A DNA stretch of 20,429 nt from contig JAEZUH010000040.1 in NCBI GenBank assembly GCA_023443485.1, forward strand, positions 1 to 20,429, written 5' to 3'. The stretch comes from Bacillota bacterium (lineage in GTDB: Bacteria; Bacillota_I; Bacilli_A; RFN20; CAG-826). The position numbers and the translations under genes are program-made. Shown piece by piece: positions 6,199 to 13,483 of this stretch. The notes beneath the pieces were generated by a model. The model was not told where the DNA came from. It saw nothing but the letters and a program-made list of their open reading frames with translations, and ran no database searches. Every line of letters starts with the position of its first letter. The first letter of the stretch is position 1.

Positions 6199-6540
6199 CT
6201 ATGAATAATAACCAATAATTGCCGATCGCTTTATCGCTATTGTCATGGGTTCCTTCGAAATAACGATAGGAGTAATCTGGCGAGATATTTTGTAATCAAG
6301 AGTTTCCCCAAACTGGGGGTGACAATAACTTAAACATTCAAAATTAACGTTGTAACGATTTTCGATTTCTTGAATTAAATTGTCGTCAAGCGTTCCATAC
6401 TGACTAATTCGATACGATATGGCAACTGATTGAGCATCTAAATTGCTAAATACAAATTGAACAGTAATTAAATCAACACCAAAAGCAAAGAAAAGAGCCA
6501 CAAAAATCATTGAGAGAATCAACCCAATTTTATAAGACAT
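6199..6540 (-). CDS. TadE/F-like pseudopilin (minor pilin)
   Basis: A 113-residue protein with one N-terminal membrane helix (IGLILSMIFVALFFAFGVDLITVQFVF, about residues 5-31) and an external domain of about 80 residues ending in IAIKRSAIIGYYS. This shape matches TadE-type pseudopilins, which sit at the base or tip of Tad pili. Two close cysteines (CLSYC, residues 69-73) could form a disulfide or metal site. The first 11 nt overlap the TadC gene and the purine run GGGGGA lies upstream as ribosome site. The sequence is too diverged for a named family; the role is from architecture and place in the operon. Confidence 0.6.
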   Translation of the reverse strand: MSYKIGLILSMIFVALFFAFGVDLITVQFVFSNLDAQSVAISYRISQYGTLDDNLIQEIENRYNVNFECLSYCHPQFGETLDYKISRQITPIVISKEPMTIAIKRSAIIGYYS

Positions 6541-7204
6541 TTACCATATCCCCCACAACCGAAATAATGCTAAAAGATAAAACCATCACAATCGCTCCTG
6601 CGCCAAGCAACGGAAAAGCAGTCATTTGAGACAAGGATTTTTGTTTTTTGATTTTAATTTCCGCGTTGTAATTATTGGTGATGCTTTGAAAGAGAACCGT
6701 GAATTGAGAAAGTTGCAAAGAGTTTTGGCCTTGGTCTACCATTTGATAAATTGATAACATCAAATTTTTGATGATGTTGTTAGTGAAATTTAAAGCAAAA
6801 TCCATAAATGGCTTAACGCTTTTGTCTCCATCAATATTGGCAAGAAATAATAAAATCTTTTCTTTCATCCAAGGAGAAGCAAAATCACCTAACTTTTGAA
6901 ATGATTGATAGACCGTATTGTTATTATTTATAAATGTTTGGAAATAAGATAATAGCGAAATAAGCTCCTCACTATATGCCTTTTCTAACTGGGCTTTTTT
7001 GCTGGAATAAAAAGAAAAAAGGTAATAATTGATAAACAGTATCGCAAGAACACTAAACACAATAATCAGAAGTTCTCGAAGAAAATAGTTAATTAAAGCA
7101 AAAGAAATAATTAGTGCCACATTTGAGAAAACAATTTTTAATACTTCTTTGCGATATGAATATCCCATTTTCTCGATTTGTTCACGCCACTTATTTTTCA
7201 CCAT
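6530..7204 (-). CDS. tadC: TadC-like type II secretion F-domain membrane protein
   Basis: A 224-residue inner-membrane platform protein. Hydrophobic spans lie at about 22-60, in a helical pair, and at the C-terminus (AFPLLGAGAIVMVLSFSIISVVG), with a cytoplasmic helical domain between them (SEELISLLSYFQTFINNNNTVYQSFQKLG ... MVDQGQNSLQLSQFTVLFQ). The 'Q..GQ..L' turn and this alternation of helices are those of T2SSF proteins that contact the TadA ATPase. Paired with the preceding gene it fits the usual TadB-TadC doublet; the order in the operon makes this one TadC. It overlaps the TadB gene by 14 nt and the next gene by 11 nt. The assignment to TadB versus TadC rests on order only. Confidence 0.72.
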   Translation of the reverse strand: MVKNKWREQIEKMGYSYRKEVLKIVFSNVALIISFALINYFLRELLIIVFSVLAILFINYYLFSFYSSKKAQLEKAYSEELISLLSYFQTFINNNNTVYQSFQKLGDFASPWMKEKILLFLANIDGDKSVKPFMDFALNFTNNIIKNLMLSIYQMVDQGQNSLQLSQFTVLFQSITNNYNAEIKIKKQKSLSQMTAFPLLGAGAIVMVLSFSIISVVGDMVNVL

Positions 7205-7901
7205 AATTCCAACCTCTTATTTCTATCTTTGTCATTCTTTTAGTCAATAATTCGATCGAAAAAAGCAAAATAAGGAAAATGCCTAAAACAGCGTAGGGGT
7301 AAAAAGCTTGTTGAGTAATCGAACGATAAAAGTCAGCTAAAACAAGCCGAAGAATTGATAAAATCAGCAGCGAAAATGCCCAAAGTAGAGAAAATTCCAC
7401 CACGATCTTTCGATTTTCGCTCTGGCAGAAAATAATGTATTCTTCGGTTTCTCGACATTCATTACAAAGATAATTTGACATGGTTAAAATATCTCCGCCT
7501 TGTTCACACCAAAGGACAATAATGTCAGTAAAAAGAGAATAAAGATGAAAAGGAAAAAATCTTTTTAGATAGATAATTTTTTCATTTTCTGTCAAATCTT
7601 GGATTCCTTCTTGCTCTTCTTTAAAATCTTGTCCAAGAGTTTCGCTCGCTGAGATAAAAGCTCCGTTCATCGATTCCTTAACACTGAGAGAAACGATAAA
7701 ATTGTTGATGAAGTAATAACAATTATGAAATTTTTTAATCATCTTCACATATTTTTTAAATCTTTTCTGTATCACAAGAACAAAGTAGGAAAGTGTCAAT
7801 ACAAAAACAGCAATAGAGACGATGATATTATCGGTTGCAAAATAACCAATAAATGCAAAAATAATACTTAAAATTAAGCCAATCAAACCACTCTTACTCA
7901 T
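7191..7901 (-). CDS. tadB: TadB-like type II secretion F-domain membrane protein
   Basis: A 236-residue protein with two N-terminal and two C-terminal membrane spans around a helical cytoplasmic domain (NNFIVSLSVKESMNGAFISASETLG ... LWCEQGGDILTMSNYL), the plan of TadB/GspF platform proteins. An upstream in-frame ATG at 7952 would give 253 residues but lies 59 nt inside the tadA gene. The ATG at 7901 overlaps the tadA stop by 8 nt (ATGAGTAA) and has AAGGA 8 nt upstream, so it is chosen. Two cysteines in LCNEC (about 150) are unusual for this family. It is directly coupled to tadA and tadC. Together the two F proteins form the membrane rotor-like platform. Confidence 0.75.
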   Translation of the reverse strand: MSKSGLIGLILSIIFAFIGYFATDNIIVSIAVFVLTLSYFVLVIQKRFKKYVKMIKKFHNCYYFINNFIVSLSVKESMNGAFISASETLGQDFKEEQEGIQDLTENEKIIYLKRFFPFHLYSLFTDIIVLWCEQGGDILTMSNYLCNECRETEEYIIFCQSENRKIVVEFSLLWAFSLLILSILRLVLADFYRSITQQAFYPYAVLGIFLILLFSIELLTKRMTKIEIRGWNYGEK

Positions 7902-8961
7902 AATGATTTTCCTTAATAAATGTCTTGATAAAAAGGTGATTGGATTCATCAAAATTTAACATTTCAGCGATGTTTTGACTGATTTTCCGATAGTTATGTC
8001 CGTTTTTGCTCCATCGATATATATAATCGCTCTCCCCATTTTCGTTAATATAATAGAGGCTCATAATACGTCTATGAATTGGTCCTTTTTGATCTTCACC
8101 TTTAGCGAGAAAAACATAGAAACGAAAATGATATAAGATATCTTTCATCGTGTCCTCATAACTCATCTTTTTTTCATTCATTAATACCATTCTGACCATG
8201 CGAGAAGGCATACTTAGCGCATCAATTGAATGGATGGTTGTAATAATTGGATGTCCTGTCATTGCTGAGTTTAAGACCTCGATCATTTCTGGACCTCTAG
8301 CTTCTCCAACAATTAGCCAATCTGGATTGCTTCTCAAAGCATTTTTTACTAACTCTTGGATTGTGGAATTATTGTTTCTGTCATCGACTTGCCATGTGTT
8401 TAAATCAAGTTTTGTTTGTTCGCGGACTTGCTCTAATTCCAAAACATTATCGATTAAAATGATGCGATTGTTTTCTGGAATTTTTCTTAGTAGATACTTC
8501 TGAAATTCAGTTTTGCCACTACCAGTTAAGCCACCAATAACAATTGACATACCGGATTTGATGAGTACTTCAAAAAGAGCAATCAATTCATCACTGAGAA
8601 AGTTGTTATCGTCCGTTATTCTCGGAAGAGATGAAGCGATTCTTATTGAAAAAGTCAAAGAAGTTTCTTTTCCAATTCGTCCAATCGATTGATGAACCGC
8701 ATTAAGACGGTATTTGCCAACTGAGACATCGATGATAGGAACCTGATAGGAAAATTGTTTATCAGTTAAGTTGGCGATTTGACGAATAAAATCCTTTATC
8801 TCAACTACATCAACATTGATATCTGCAAGTTTTCTTCCATCGAGATTATGAAGGTAAAAAATATTTTCGCCATTAAAAGAAATATCTGTTATTTCGTTAT
8901 CTTTTAATAAAGGAGATAGAAAAGATGATTCAATAAAGGTTATGGCTTTATTAATATCCAT
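7894..8961 (-). CDS. tadA: TadA/CpaF-type pilus assembly ATPase
   Basis: A 355-residue cytoplasmic hexameric secretion ATPase that powers pilin assembly. Walker A is GGLTGSGKTE (143-152), an Asp box lies at ILIDNVLELEQ (168-178), Walker B is PDWLIVGEARGPE (213-225) and the His box is GHPIITTIHS (236-245). The N-terminal domain (SFNGENIFYLHNLDGRK and RLNAVHQSIG) is the usual CpaF/TadA one. The protein is shorter than many TadA proteins of proteobacteria because the leading extension is missing. The start at 8961 has AAGGAA 7 nt upstream and overlaps the preceding gene by 11 nt. It is the best-supported gene of the operon and defines it as Tad rather than classical type IV pilus. Confidence 0.93.
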   Translation of the reverse strand: MDINKAITFIESSFLSPLLKDNEITDISFNGENIFYLHNLDGRKLADINVDVVEIKDFIRQIANLTDKQFSYQVPIIDVSVGKYRLNAVHQSIGRIGKETSLTFSIRIASSLPRITDDNNFLSDELIALFEVLIKSGMSIVIGGLTGSGKTEFQKYLLRKIPENNRIILIDNVLELEQVREQTKLDLNTWQVDDRNNNSTIQELVKNALRSNPDWLIVGEARGPEMIEVLNSAMTGHPIITTIHSIDALSMPSRMVRMVLMNEKKMSYEDTMKDILYHFRFYVFLAKGEDQKGPIHRRIMSLYYINENGESDYIYRWSKNGHNYRKISQNIAEMLNFDESNHLFIKTFIKENHYE

Positions 8962-9349
8962 GAGTGGTTTCCTTTATTTCATAAAACATCACACGATGGT
9001 ACGAATAGTTTAAAATGACTATTGCTGAAATATTTACTTCCACCGCATTACATTGATCATCAACACAATAGGAATCATCTTCCTGGTGATAATAGTAAAA
9101 ATCTAAGGACACTTTTTTTGTGTATTTGTCTAAAGAATTTTCATAATAAACCGACAAATTATCTTCTAAGGTTCGCTTATCAAAATATAGAGGAATTTCT
9201 TCCTCATTATTTACTAAAGGGATTGCTGTTTCAAATAGAGCTAAGGGAGTTGTGATTACGATACGATTAATGGCAGTGAGATTTGTGGTAATCATGAATA
9301 ATTGGAAACTTAGAATGAACGAAAGAAGTGAAAGAAAAGCAACAATCAT
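8951..9349 (-). CDS. TadE/F-like pseudopilin
   Basis: A 132-residue protein with an N-terminal hydrophobic helix (MIVAFLSLLSFILSFQLFMITTNLTAI) and an acidic, tyrosine-rich external domain. It has two close cysteines (SYCVDDQC, about residues 93-100). Short length, single N-terminal helix and place between the secreted protein and tadA match the minor pseudopilins of Tad clusters. The start codon is the ATGA that overlaps the stop of the upstream gene by 4 nt, and a GGGGGA ribosome site lies 8 nt before it. No known domain is recognised, so the role rests on architecture and neighbours. Confidence 0.58.
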   Translation of the reverse strand: MIVAFLSLLSFILSFQLFMITTNLTAINRIVITTPLALFETAIPLVNNEEEIPLYFDKRTLEDNLSVYYENSLDKYTKKVSLDFYYYHQEDDSYCVDDQCNAVEVNISAIVILNYSYHRVMFYEIKETTHGY

Positions 9350-10338
9350 GAAACAATTCCCCCCACAATGCAGTAGTCACTATTATTACAAGGTCCAATT
9401 AAGCCTTGATATACAAGATAAGATGCTTTCCAAATGAAATTTGATTGGCTGCAGCCAAGTCCCTCAATGACAAAAGTAAAAGTGGATTCGCTCAAATCGT
9501 TTAAATGATTAATTGGTAAATAAAAATATGGTGTGATGGAGAAACCAGAAATTTTTGTTAGTGACATCTCAAGAGTATTTGGATTCACATACATAGTTGA
9601 GGGAAAGGAAAGCGAATATTTTTCACTCTCTTTTATCAAAGATAAAGGTACAACTATTTGACCGTTATCATCAATTTCGATATAAGAAAAATTATTGAAT
9701 GAATCAGGCAAAATTAAATAGGCATTTCGATAAGTTAAACTGTTAATATATTGGTAAGAAAAGTAGTACTGACTAATGAGCAATCGATAGTATGTATCTA
9801 TTAGAAAATAATCAAAGAAATCATTAAAAATGTATTTTTCTTGGTAAATAATCACTCCACTATTGGCAAATTTAAAGCTGGTTGAGTATTCAAAAATATG
9901 GCTCTGTGAATATTCAATTGGATTATAGGTATTTCCCTTAATTGGATAAACTTTAAAACTAGATGAAAGAAGATTGTTCGAATTACTTGAATCAATCAAG
10001 AAAAATAAAATGTTCATTCCATAAACATCTAAATAAGCTTGAGTGAGCAAATTTATGTTAACCTTTCCATTTTGATATTTAGATATCACGGTATTGGTGC
10101 TTTTTGATTGCGCAACTACTGTGTTGTTATCGTCCGTTATCTTGAAAAGAATATAGACCTCTTGATTAATTAGGGATGAGCTGCTGATATTTATTTGCAA
10201 GTTTGGATTATCGTCATGTTGCTTGAAAGGTCCGTATATCGACGAAGAAAGTTGATATTTGCTAATTGGTCCTACTGATAGAGCAAATGGTGTCAAAAGA
10301 AATAACAATGCAATTATCCCAAAATGTTTATTTTTCAT
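9346..10338 (-). CDS. Secreted protein of the pilus operon, unknown family
   Basis: A 330-residue protein with a clear signal peptide (MKNKHFGIIALLFLLTPFALS) and no later membrane span. The mature part is rich in Ser, Asn, Tyr and Ile and looks like beta-sheet modules (for example residues 45-140, LQINISSSSLINQEVYILFKIT ... FKVYPI). Three cysteines occur only near the end (GCSQSN, GPCNNSDYC). No sortase motif, lipobox or enzyme motif is visible. It overlaps the upstream small gene by 11 nt and the pseudopilin gene by 4 nt, so it is made with the pilus machine and may be a pilus-associated adhesin or assembly factor. That role is inferred from its position alone; I recognise no relative. Confidence 0.6.
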   Translation of the reverse strand: MKNKHFGIIALLFLLTPFALSVGPISKYQLSSSIYGPFKQHDDNPNLQINISSSSLINQEVYILFKITDDNNTVVAQSKSTNTVISKYQNGKVNINLLTQAYLDVYGMNILFFLIDSSNSNNLLSSSFKVYPIKGNTYNPIEYSQSHIFEYSTSFKFANSGVIIYQEKYIFNDFFDYFLIDTYYRLLISQYYFSYQYINSLTYRNAYLILPDSFNNFSYIEIDDNGQIVVPLSLIKESEKYSLSFPSTMYVNPNTLEMSLTKISGFSITPYFYLPINHLNDLSESTFTFVIEGLGCSQSNFIWKASYLVYQGLIGPCNNSDYCIVGGIVS

Positions 10339-10660
10339 AAGCCTTAAGAAAATGAATCATCGCTTTTCTTTTATATCGATAATACGTGCATTTGGAATAG
10401 ATAGTTACCCACCAAAACGGATAACATTCGTGGAAAAAATCATTATTGATAAAAACTTTTTCGACATTGTCGAGTTCTCCAAATGCACTTTCGACTTTTG
10501 AAACGATAAGATAGAAAGGATTACTGATTTCTTTATTTCCAGAAGAAAATGAATAAATTTGATTCTCTCTTATTTGTTTTTTGCTAGAAAAATACATTAA
10601 AGCGATCTTTTCGACTGCAAAAGTAAGCGATTTAAAAGAAGCGTGAGGTGATGATTTCAT
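10328..10660 (-). CDS. Small HTH-like protein, first gene of the pilus operon
   Basis: A 110-residue basic soluble protein of uncertain family. The C-terminal half (VFINNDFFHECYPFWWVTIYSKCTYYRYKRKAMIHFLKAY) has the layout of a helix-turn-helix like sigma region 4, where a 'YSKxTYYR+K+KA' helix resembles small Bacillota and Mollicutes regulators. This suggests DNA binding, but it is pattern recognition only. The start is supported by TAGGAGAA 5 nt upstream. Its stop overlaps the secreted-protein gene by 11 nt, and it stands at the head of the operon next to the divergent gmk gene, a position that would suit a regulator of the pilus genes. I found no convincing -35/-10 pair in the 117 nt before it. 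Confidence 0.55.
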   Translation of the reverse strand: MKSSPHASFKSLTFAVEKIALMYFSSKKQIRENQIYSFSSGNKEISNPFYLIVSKVESAFGELDNVEKVFINNDFFHECYPFWWVTIYSKCTYYRYKRKAMIHFLKAYEK

Positions 10661-10765
10661 GTGTTCTCCTAATTAACTTTGTTATCTCAACACGAGAAAA
10701 AAGTTGGAAAACAAAAGAAATAATCTTCTTTGTCGCTTTTTGCTGTTTTTAATAAATCAAACTTA

Positions 10766-10771
10766 TATAAT
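10766..10771 (+). promoter_or_regulatory. gmk -10 box placed for a leaderless transcript
   Basis: A perfect TATAAT is followed by exactly 6 nt (AATTCC) and then the ATG of gmk, so the usual start, about 7 nt beyond the -10, is the A of ATG. The -35 region (CTGTTT, 10743-10748, 17 bp away) is weak. No Shine-Dalgarno sequence is present. Confidence 0.55.
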
Positions 10772-10777
10772 AATTCC

Positions 10778-11329
10778 ATGATTGTTTTAGCAGGTGCGAG
10801 CGCAAGCGGCAAGACAGAAGTCGCCAAAACATTAGCTAAGAAATACGGCATTACCAAAATGATCACTACCACTACTCGTTGCATGAGAACAGGGGAAGTG
10901 AATGGCCGTGATTACTTTTTCGTTGATAAATCCGATTTTGAACAGATGCTTCGGGAAGATCGTTTCGTTGAGCACACTATTTATAATGGCAATTTTTATG
11001 GCTCAACCAAGGACCAAATCGCTCCAGGTCGATGCATTGTAATTGACCCTGCAGGTCTTCGCGCTTATATTGCATTAAATGATCCGGCAATTGTGACCTT
11101 TTTCCTCGATTCAACCGAATCGACAAGATATAGAAGGATGATTGAAAGAGGCGATCCTGATGAATTAGCTAAGAAAAGATTACTTCACGATCAAACAGCT
11201 TTCGCAGAAAAAAACATCCCAGAAGTTGATTTTCACATCAATTCTGAGACACAGACTGTTGAGCAAGTTGCCGATGAGATAAAAAGGATTTATGACAAAG
11301 TCATTCAATCGCGTGATTTGAATAAATAG
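10778..11329 (+). CDS. gmk: Guanylate kinase
   Basis: Converts GMP and ATP to GDP and ADP in purine nucleotide supply. The P-loop is GASASGKTE (6-14), and the GMP-binding region TTTTRCMRTGEVNGRDYFFV (30-49) is the family hallmark, followed by GNFYGSTKDQI (71-81). At 183 residues it is a little shorter than usual. A TTG codon at 10730 could extend the frame by 16 residues, but those residues resemble nothing in the family, there is no ribosome site, and the extension would cover the promoter; the ATG at 10778 puts the P-loop at the expected place. It is the only plus-strand gene, divergent from the pilus operon and convergent with hflX, whose last 25 bp it overlaps. A second, catalytically separate kinase elsewhere cannot be excluded. 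Confidence 0.88.
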   Translation: MIVLAGASASGKTEVAKTLAKKYGITKMITTTTRCMRTGEVNGRDYFFVDKSDFEQMLREDRFVEHTIYNGNFYGSTKDQIAPGRCIVIDPAGLRAYIALNDPAIVTFFLDSTESTRYRRMIERGDPDELAKKRLLHDQTAFAEKNIPEVDFHINSETQTVEQVADEIKRIYDKVIQSRDLNK

Positions 11330-12585
11330 TCATATTTGTAAATAGTTAAAGGATTAAAGTAGACGGAACAATGATATCCGTCTTCTTTTTGTTTATATGT
11401 TTTAACATAATTGTCCGCCATAAAACGATAAAAATCATTTTCAAAAGGAAAAACTATATTCTTATGCTTCCAGCCTTTTGCGATATTTGAGGAGATGAAT
11501 TTAAGAATTTCTTGAACATTGTTGCCATCAGGCAATAGACAAGTATAAAGTTCATTGTCTTTTGGTAATTCGTTGGGAGTATTTGAAACTTGATCATATT
11601 TGTTAAACAAGTAAATAATTGGAATATTTTCAACGCCTAATTGAGATAGGACATCGAAGGTAGTTTTGATATGTTCTTTGTAATATGTATCAGAAAAATC
11701 AATGACCTCGACGATTAAATCAGCCTCGCTAATTTCTTCAAGAGTGGAGCGAAATGCATCAATTAGATAGACAGGGAGATTAGAAATGAAACCAACTGTA
11801 TCAGTGACATAAAAAGTTGGAAAACCATAACAGTTAATTAAACGAGTAGATGTTTCTAATGTCGCGAAAACATCATCCTTCACTAAAACAGATTTGCTGG
11901 GATGACTATGCTGATAGTTCAATAAACCATTAATCAATGAAGATTTGCCGGCATTTGTATAACCCACAACAGCAATTTTTGTTATTGGCGAGTCATTTCT
12001 TTTTTTACGAGAAGTTCTTCGTGAAAGTTTAATTTCTTCAAGTTCCTTCTTTTTTAGGAATATTTTGTTTTCAATTTGTCTTTTATTTAACTCAATTGCC
12101 TTTTCTCCTTCTCCCTTGTTTTTTCCTTTTCCGGAGGTGACTTGAGAATAGGAAGCGAGTGCATTGACAAGTTGATTGCTCGCGTACTTTAGCTTGGCAA
12201 TTTCAACTTGAAGTTTTGCTTCTTTGCTCTTTGCGTTTGAGTCAAAGATTTCTAAAATAATAGAGGTTCGATCAACGACTGGTAAGCCCAATATATCTTC
12301 CATCATTTTCTTTTGAAGGGGCGTTATATCATCATTAATCAATATATACTTAATAGAATCATTTTCATTTGTTTTTTGCGCCCTATTTTCGATAATTTGC
12401 TTTATTTCAACAATTTTTCCCGGGCCAAAATATGTGTGTGGCGAAGGCTTTTCGAGATTTTGATGAAAAGTCTCAACTACCTTATAACCAGCATTTCTAG
12501 CCAGACTAATAAATTCCCTTAAATAATAGAGATCGTTGTCTTGTTTCGAGATATAAAAAACAGCAGCATTAATTTCATTTGGCAT
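11305..12585 (-). CDS. hflX: GTPase HflX
   Basis: A 426-residue ribosome-associated GTPase that splits stalled or stressed 70S ribosomes. The N-terminal HflX domain carries the glycine motif TYFGPGKIVEI (51-61), a long coiled helical region follows (KLQVEIAKLKYASNQLV), then the G domain: G1 GYTNAGKSS (208-216), G3 DTVGFISNLP (262-271) and G4 NKYD (328-331). The length is standard. It starts on an ATG that overlaps the SDR stop by 11 nt, with TTAGGA 8 nt upstream. It ends in TGA inside the last codons of gmk on the other strand, a 25-bp tail-to-tail overlap. It is the last gene of the CNNM-CNNM-SDR-hflX operon, and no U-tract terminator is seen beyond its stop. Confidence 0.94.
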   Translation of the reverse strand: MPNEINAAVFYISKQDNDLYYLREFISLARNAGYKVVETFHQNLEKPSPHTYFGPGKIVEIKQIIENRAQKTNENDSIKYILINDDITPLQKKMMEDILGLPVVDRTSIILEIFDSNAKSKEAKLQVEIAKLKYASNQLVNALASYSQVTSGKGKNKGEGEKAIELNKRQIENKIFLKKKELEEIKLSRRTSRKKRNDSPITKIAVVGYTNAGKSSLINGLLNYQHSHPSKSVLVKDDVFATLETSTRLINCYGFPTFYVTDTVGFISNLPVYLIDAFRSTLEEISEADLIVEVIDFSDTYYKEHIKTTFDVLSQLGVENIPIIYLFNKYDQVSNTPNELPKDNELYTCLLPDGNNVQEILKFISSNIAKGWKHKNIVFPFENDFYRFMADNYVKTYKQKEDGYHCSVYFNPLTIYKYDYLFKSRD

Positions 12586-13483
12586 AGAGGGATCCTAAAA
12601 CATCTAGACCATCGATAATAATTCGATAATCGACTCTTTTTTTCTTGAAGTGACTTAAATGAGGATAGCCGCTAACTGACCATAATCCTCTAGGTCGATA
12701 ATAATCACCGTTTGCCACAATTTGGCATGCTAAATGGCAAGCTGAGAGAGAAGCTTTCACATTGCTATGCAAGAATACCGATAAGAATCCATTGGCGATA
12801 ATTTTAAACCACTTTTTATAATTTCTGATTATTTGAGTGTTGCTAATTCCTGGTTCAGCTAAAAGATATTTCACGTAAGGGTTAGTGTTTGAAGAAGAGT
12901 AAAAAGAGAATACTTGAGAAATGCCAAGTTTAGAGATAAAGTACTGTTTCATTAAACTCTGTTTTCCATTAAGTAGAGAAAGATTCTTATTCTTATAATG
13001 AACAAAATGATAGGCTAAAGATCCTTGTAAAATAATACGTTTTTCAGTTTTTACCGTAGTTAGAAAATCTTGTATAAGGGATAATAGATATAAAGGACCA
13101 AGAAAATTTGTTCCAATTGTCAAGGGAACATAATTTTCGAAGGTAGAACTCTTCTTTGGCGAAAATACTCCTGCGTTAAGAATTAGAGCATAAAAATCGT
13201 TATGCTCATTTTTCAAAAGTTGAACAAAATGATCGATAGAAGAAAGAGATGATTGATCAAACATTACGATATCAATAAAAGCATTGGGGTGCCTTTGCAT
13301 TAATAAATCGCGGGCTTCTTCAGCTCGCTGCATATTACGGCATGCCATAACAATATGAGCATCTTTAAAAAGCAAAACATCGCATATAGAGAAACCAATA
13401 CCACTATTGGCGCCAGTTACGATAACTTTTTTCCCTTCAAGATCAGCTAAATTATCTCTTATGTAGCGATTAATCCTTTTCAT
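12575..13483 (-). CDS. Short-chain dehydrogenase/reductase
   Basis: A 302-residue NAD(P)-dependent oxidoreductase with a Rossmann fold. The cofactor motif is TGANSGIG (23-30), the structural NAG lies at 103-105 (ILNAGVF), and the catalytic Ser-Tyr-Lys set is S155 (LQGSLAYHF), Y181 and K185 (YFISK). It resembles the retinol-dehydrogenase-like subgroup that keeps a longer C-terminal region; the substrate cannot be inferred. The frame opens further upstream at 13534, but that start lies 65 nt inside the CNNM gene and adds a lysine-rich tail; the ATG at 13483 overlaps the CNNM stop by 14 nt, as tight neighbours do here, and begins the protein just before the Rossmann strand. It is followed by hflX with an 11-nt overlap. 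Confidence 0.85.
   Translation of the reverse strand: MKRINRYIRDNLADLEGKKVIVTGANSGIGFSICDVLLFKDAHIVMACRNMQRAEEARDLLMQRHPNAFIDIVMFDQSSLSSIDHFVQLLKNEHNDFYALILNAGVFSPKKSSTFENYVPLTIGTNFLGPLYLLSLIQDFLTTVKTEKRIILQGSLAYHFVHYKNKNLSLLNGKQSLMKQYFISKLGISQVFSFYSSSNTNPYVKYLLAEPGISNTQIIRNYKKWFKIIANGFLSVFLHSNVKASLSACHLACQIVANGDYYRPRGLWSVSGYPHLSHFKKKRVDYRIIIDGLDVLGSLYAK

Noticed and set aside
10730..10777. TTG-initiated N-terminal extension of guanylate kinase.
   Set aside because: It adds 16 residues foreign to the family, has no ribosome site, and covers the -10 box.
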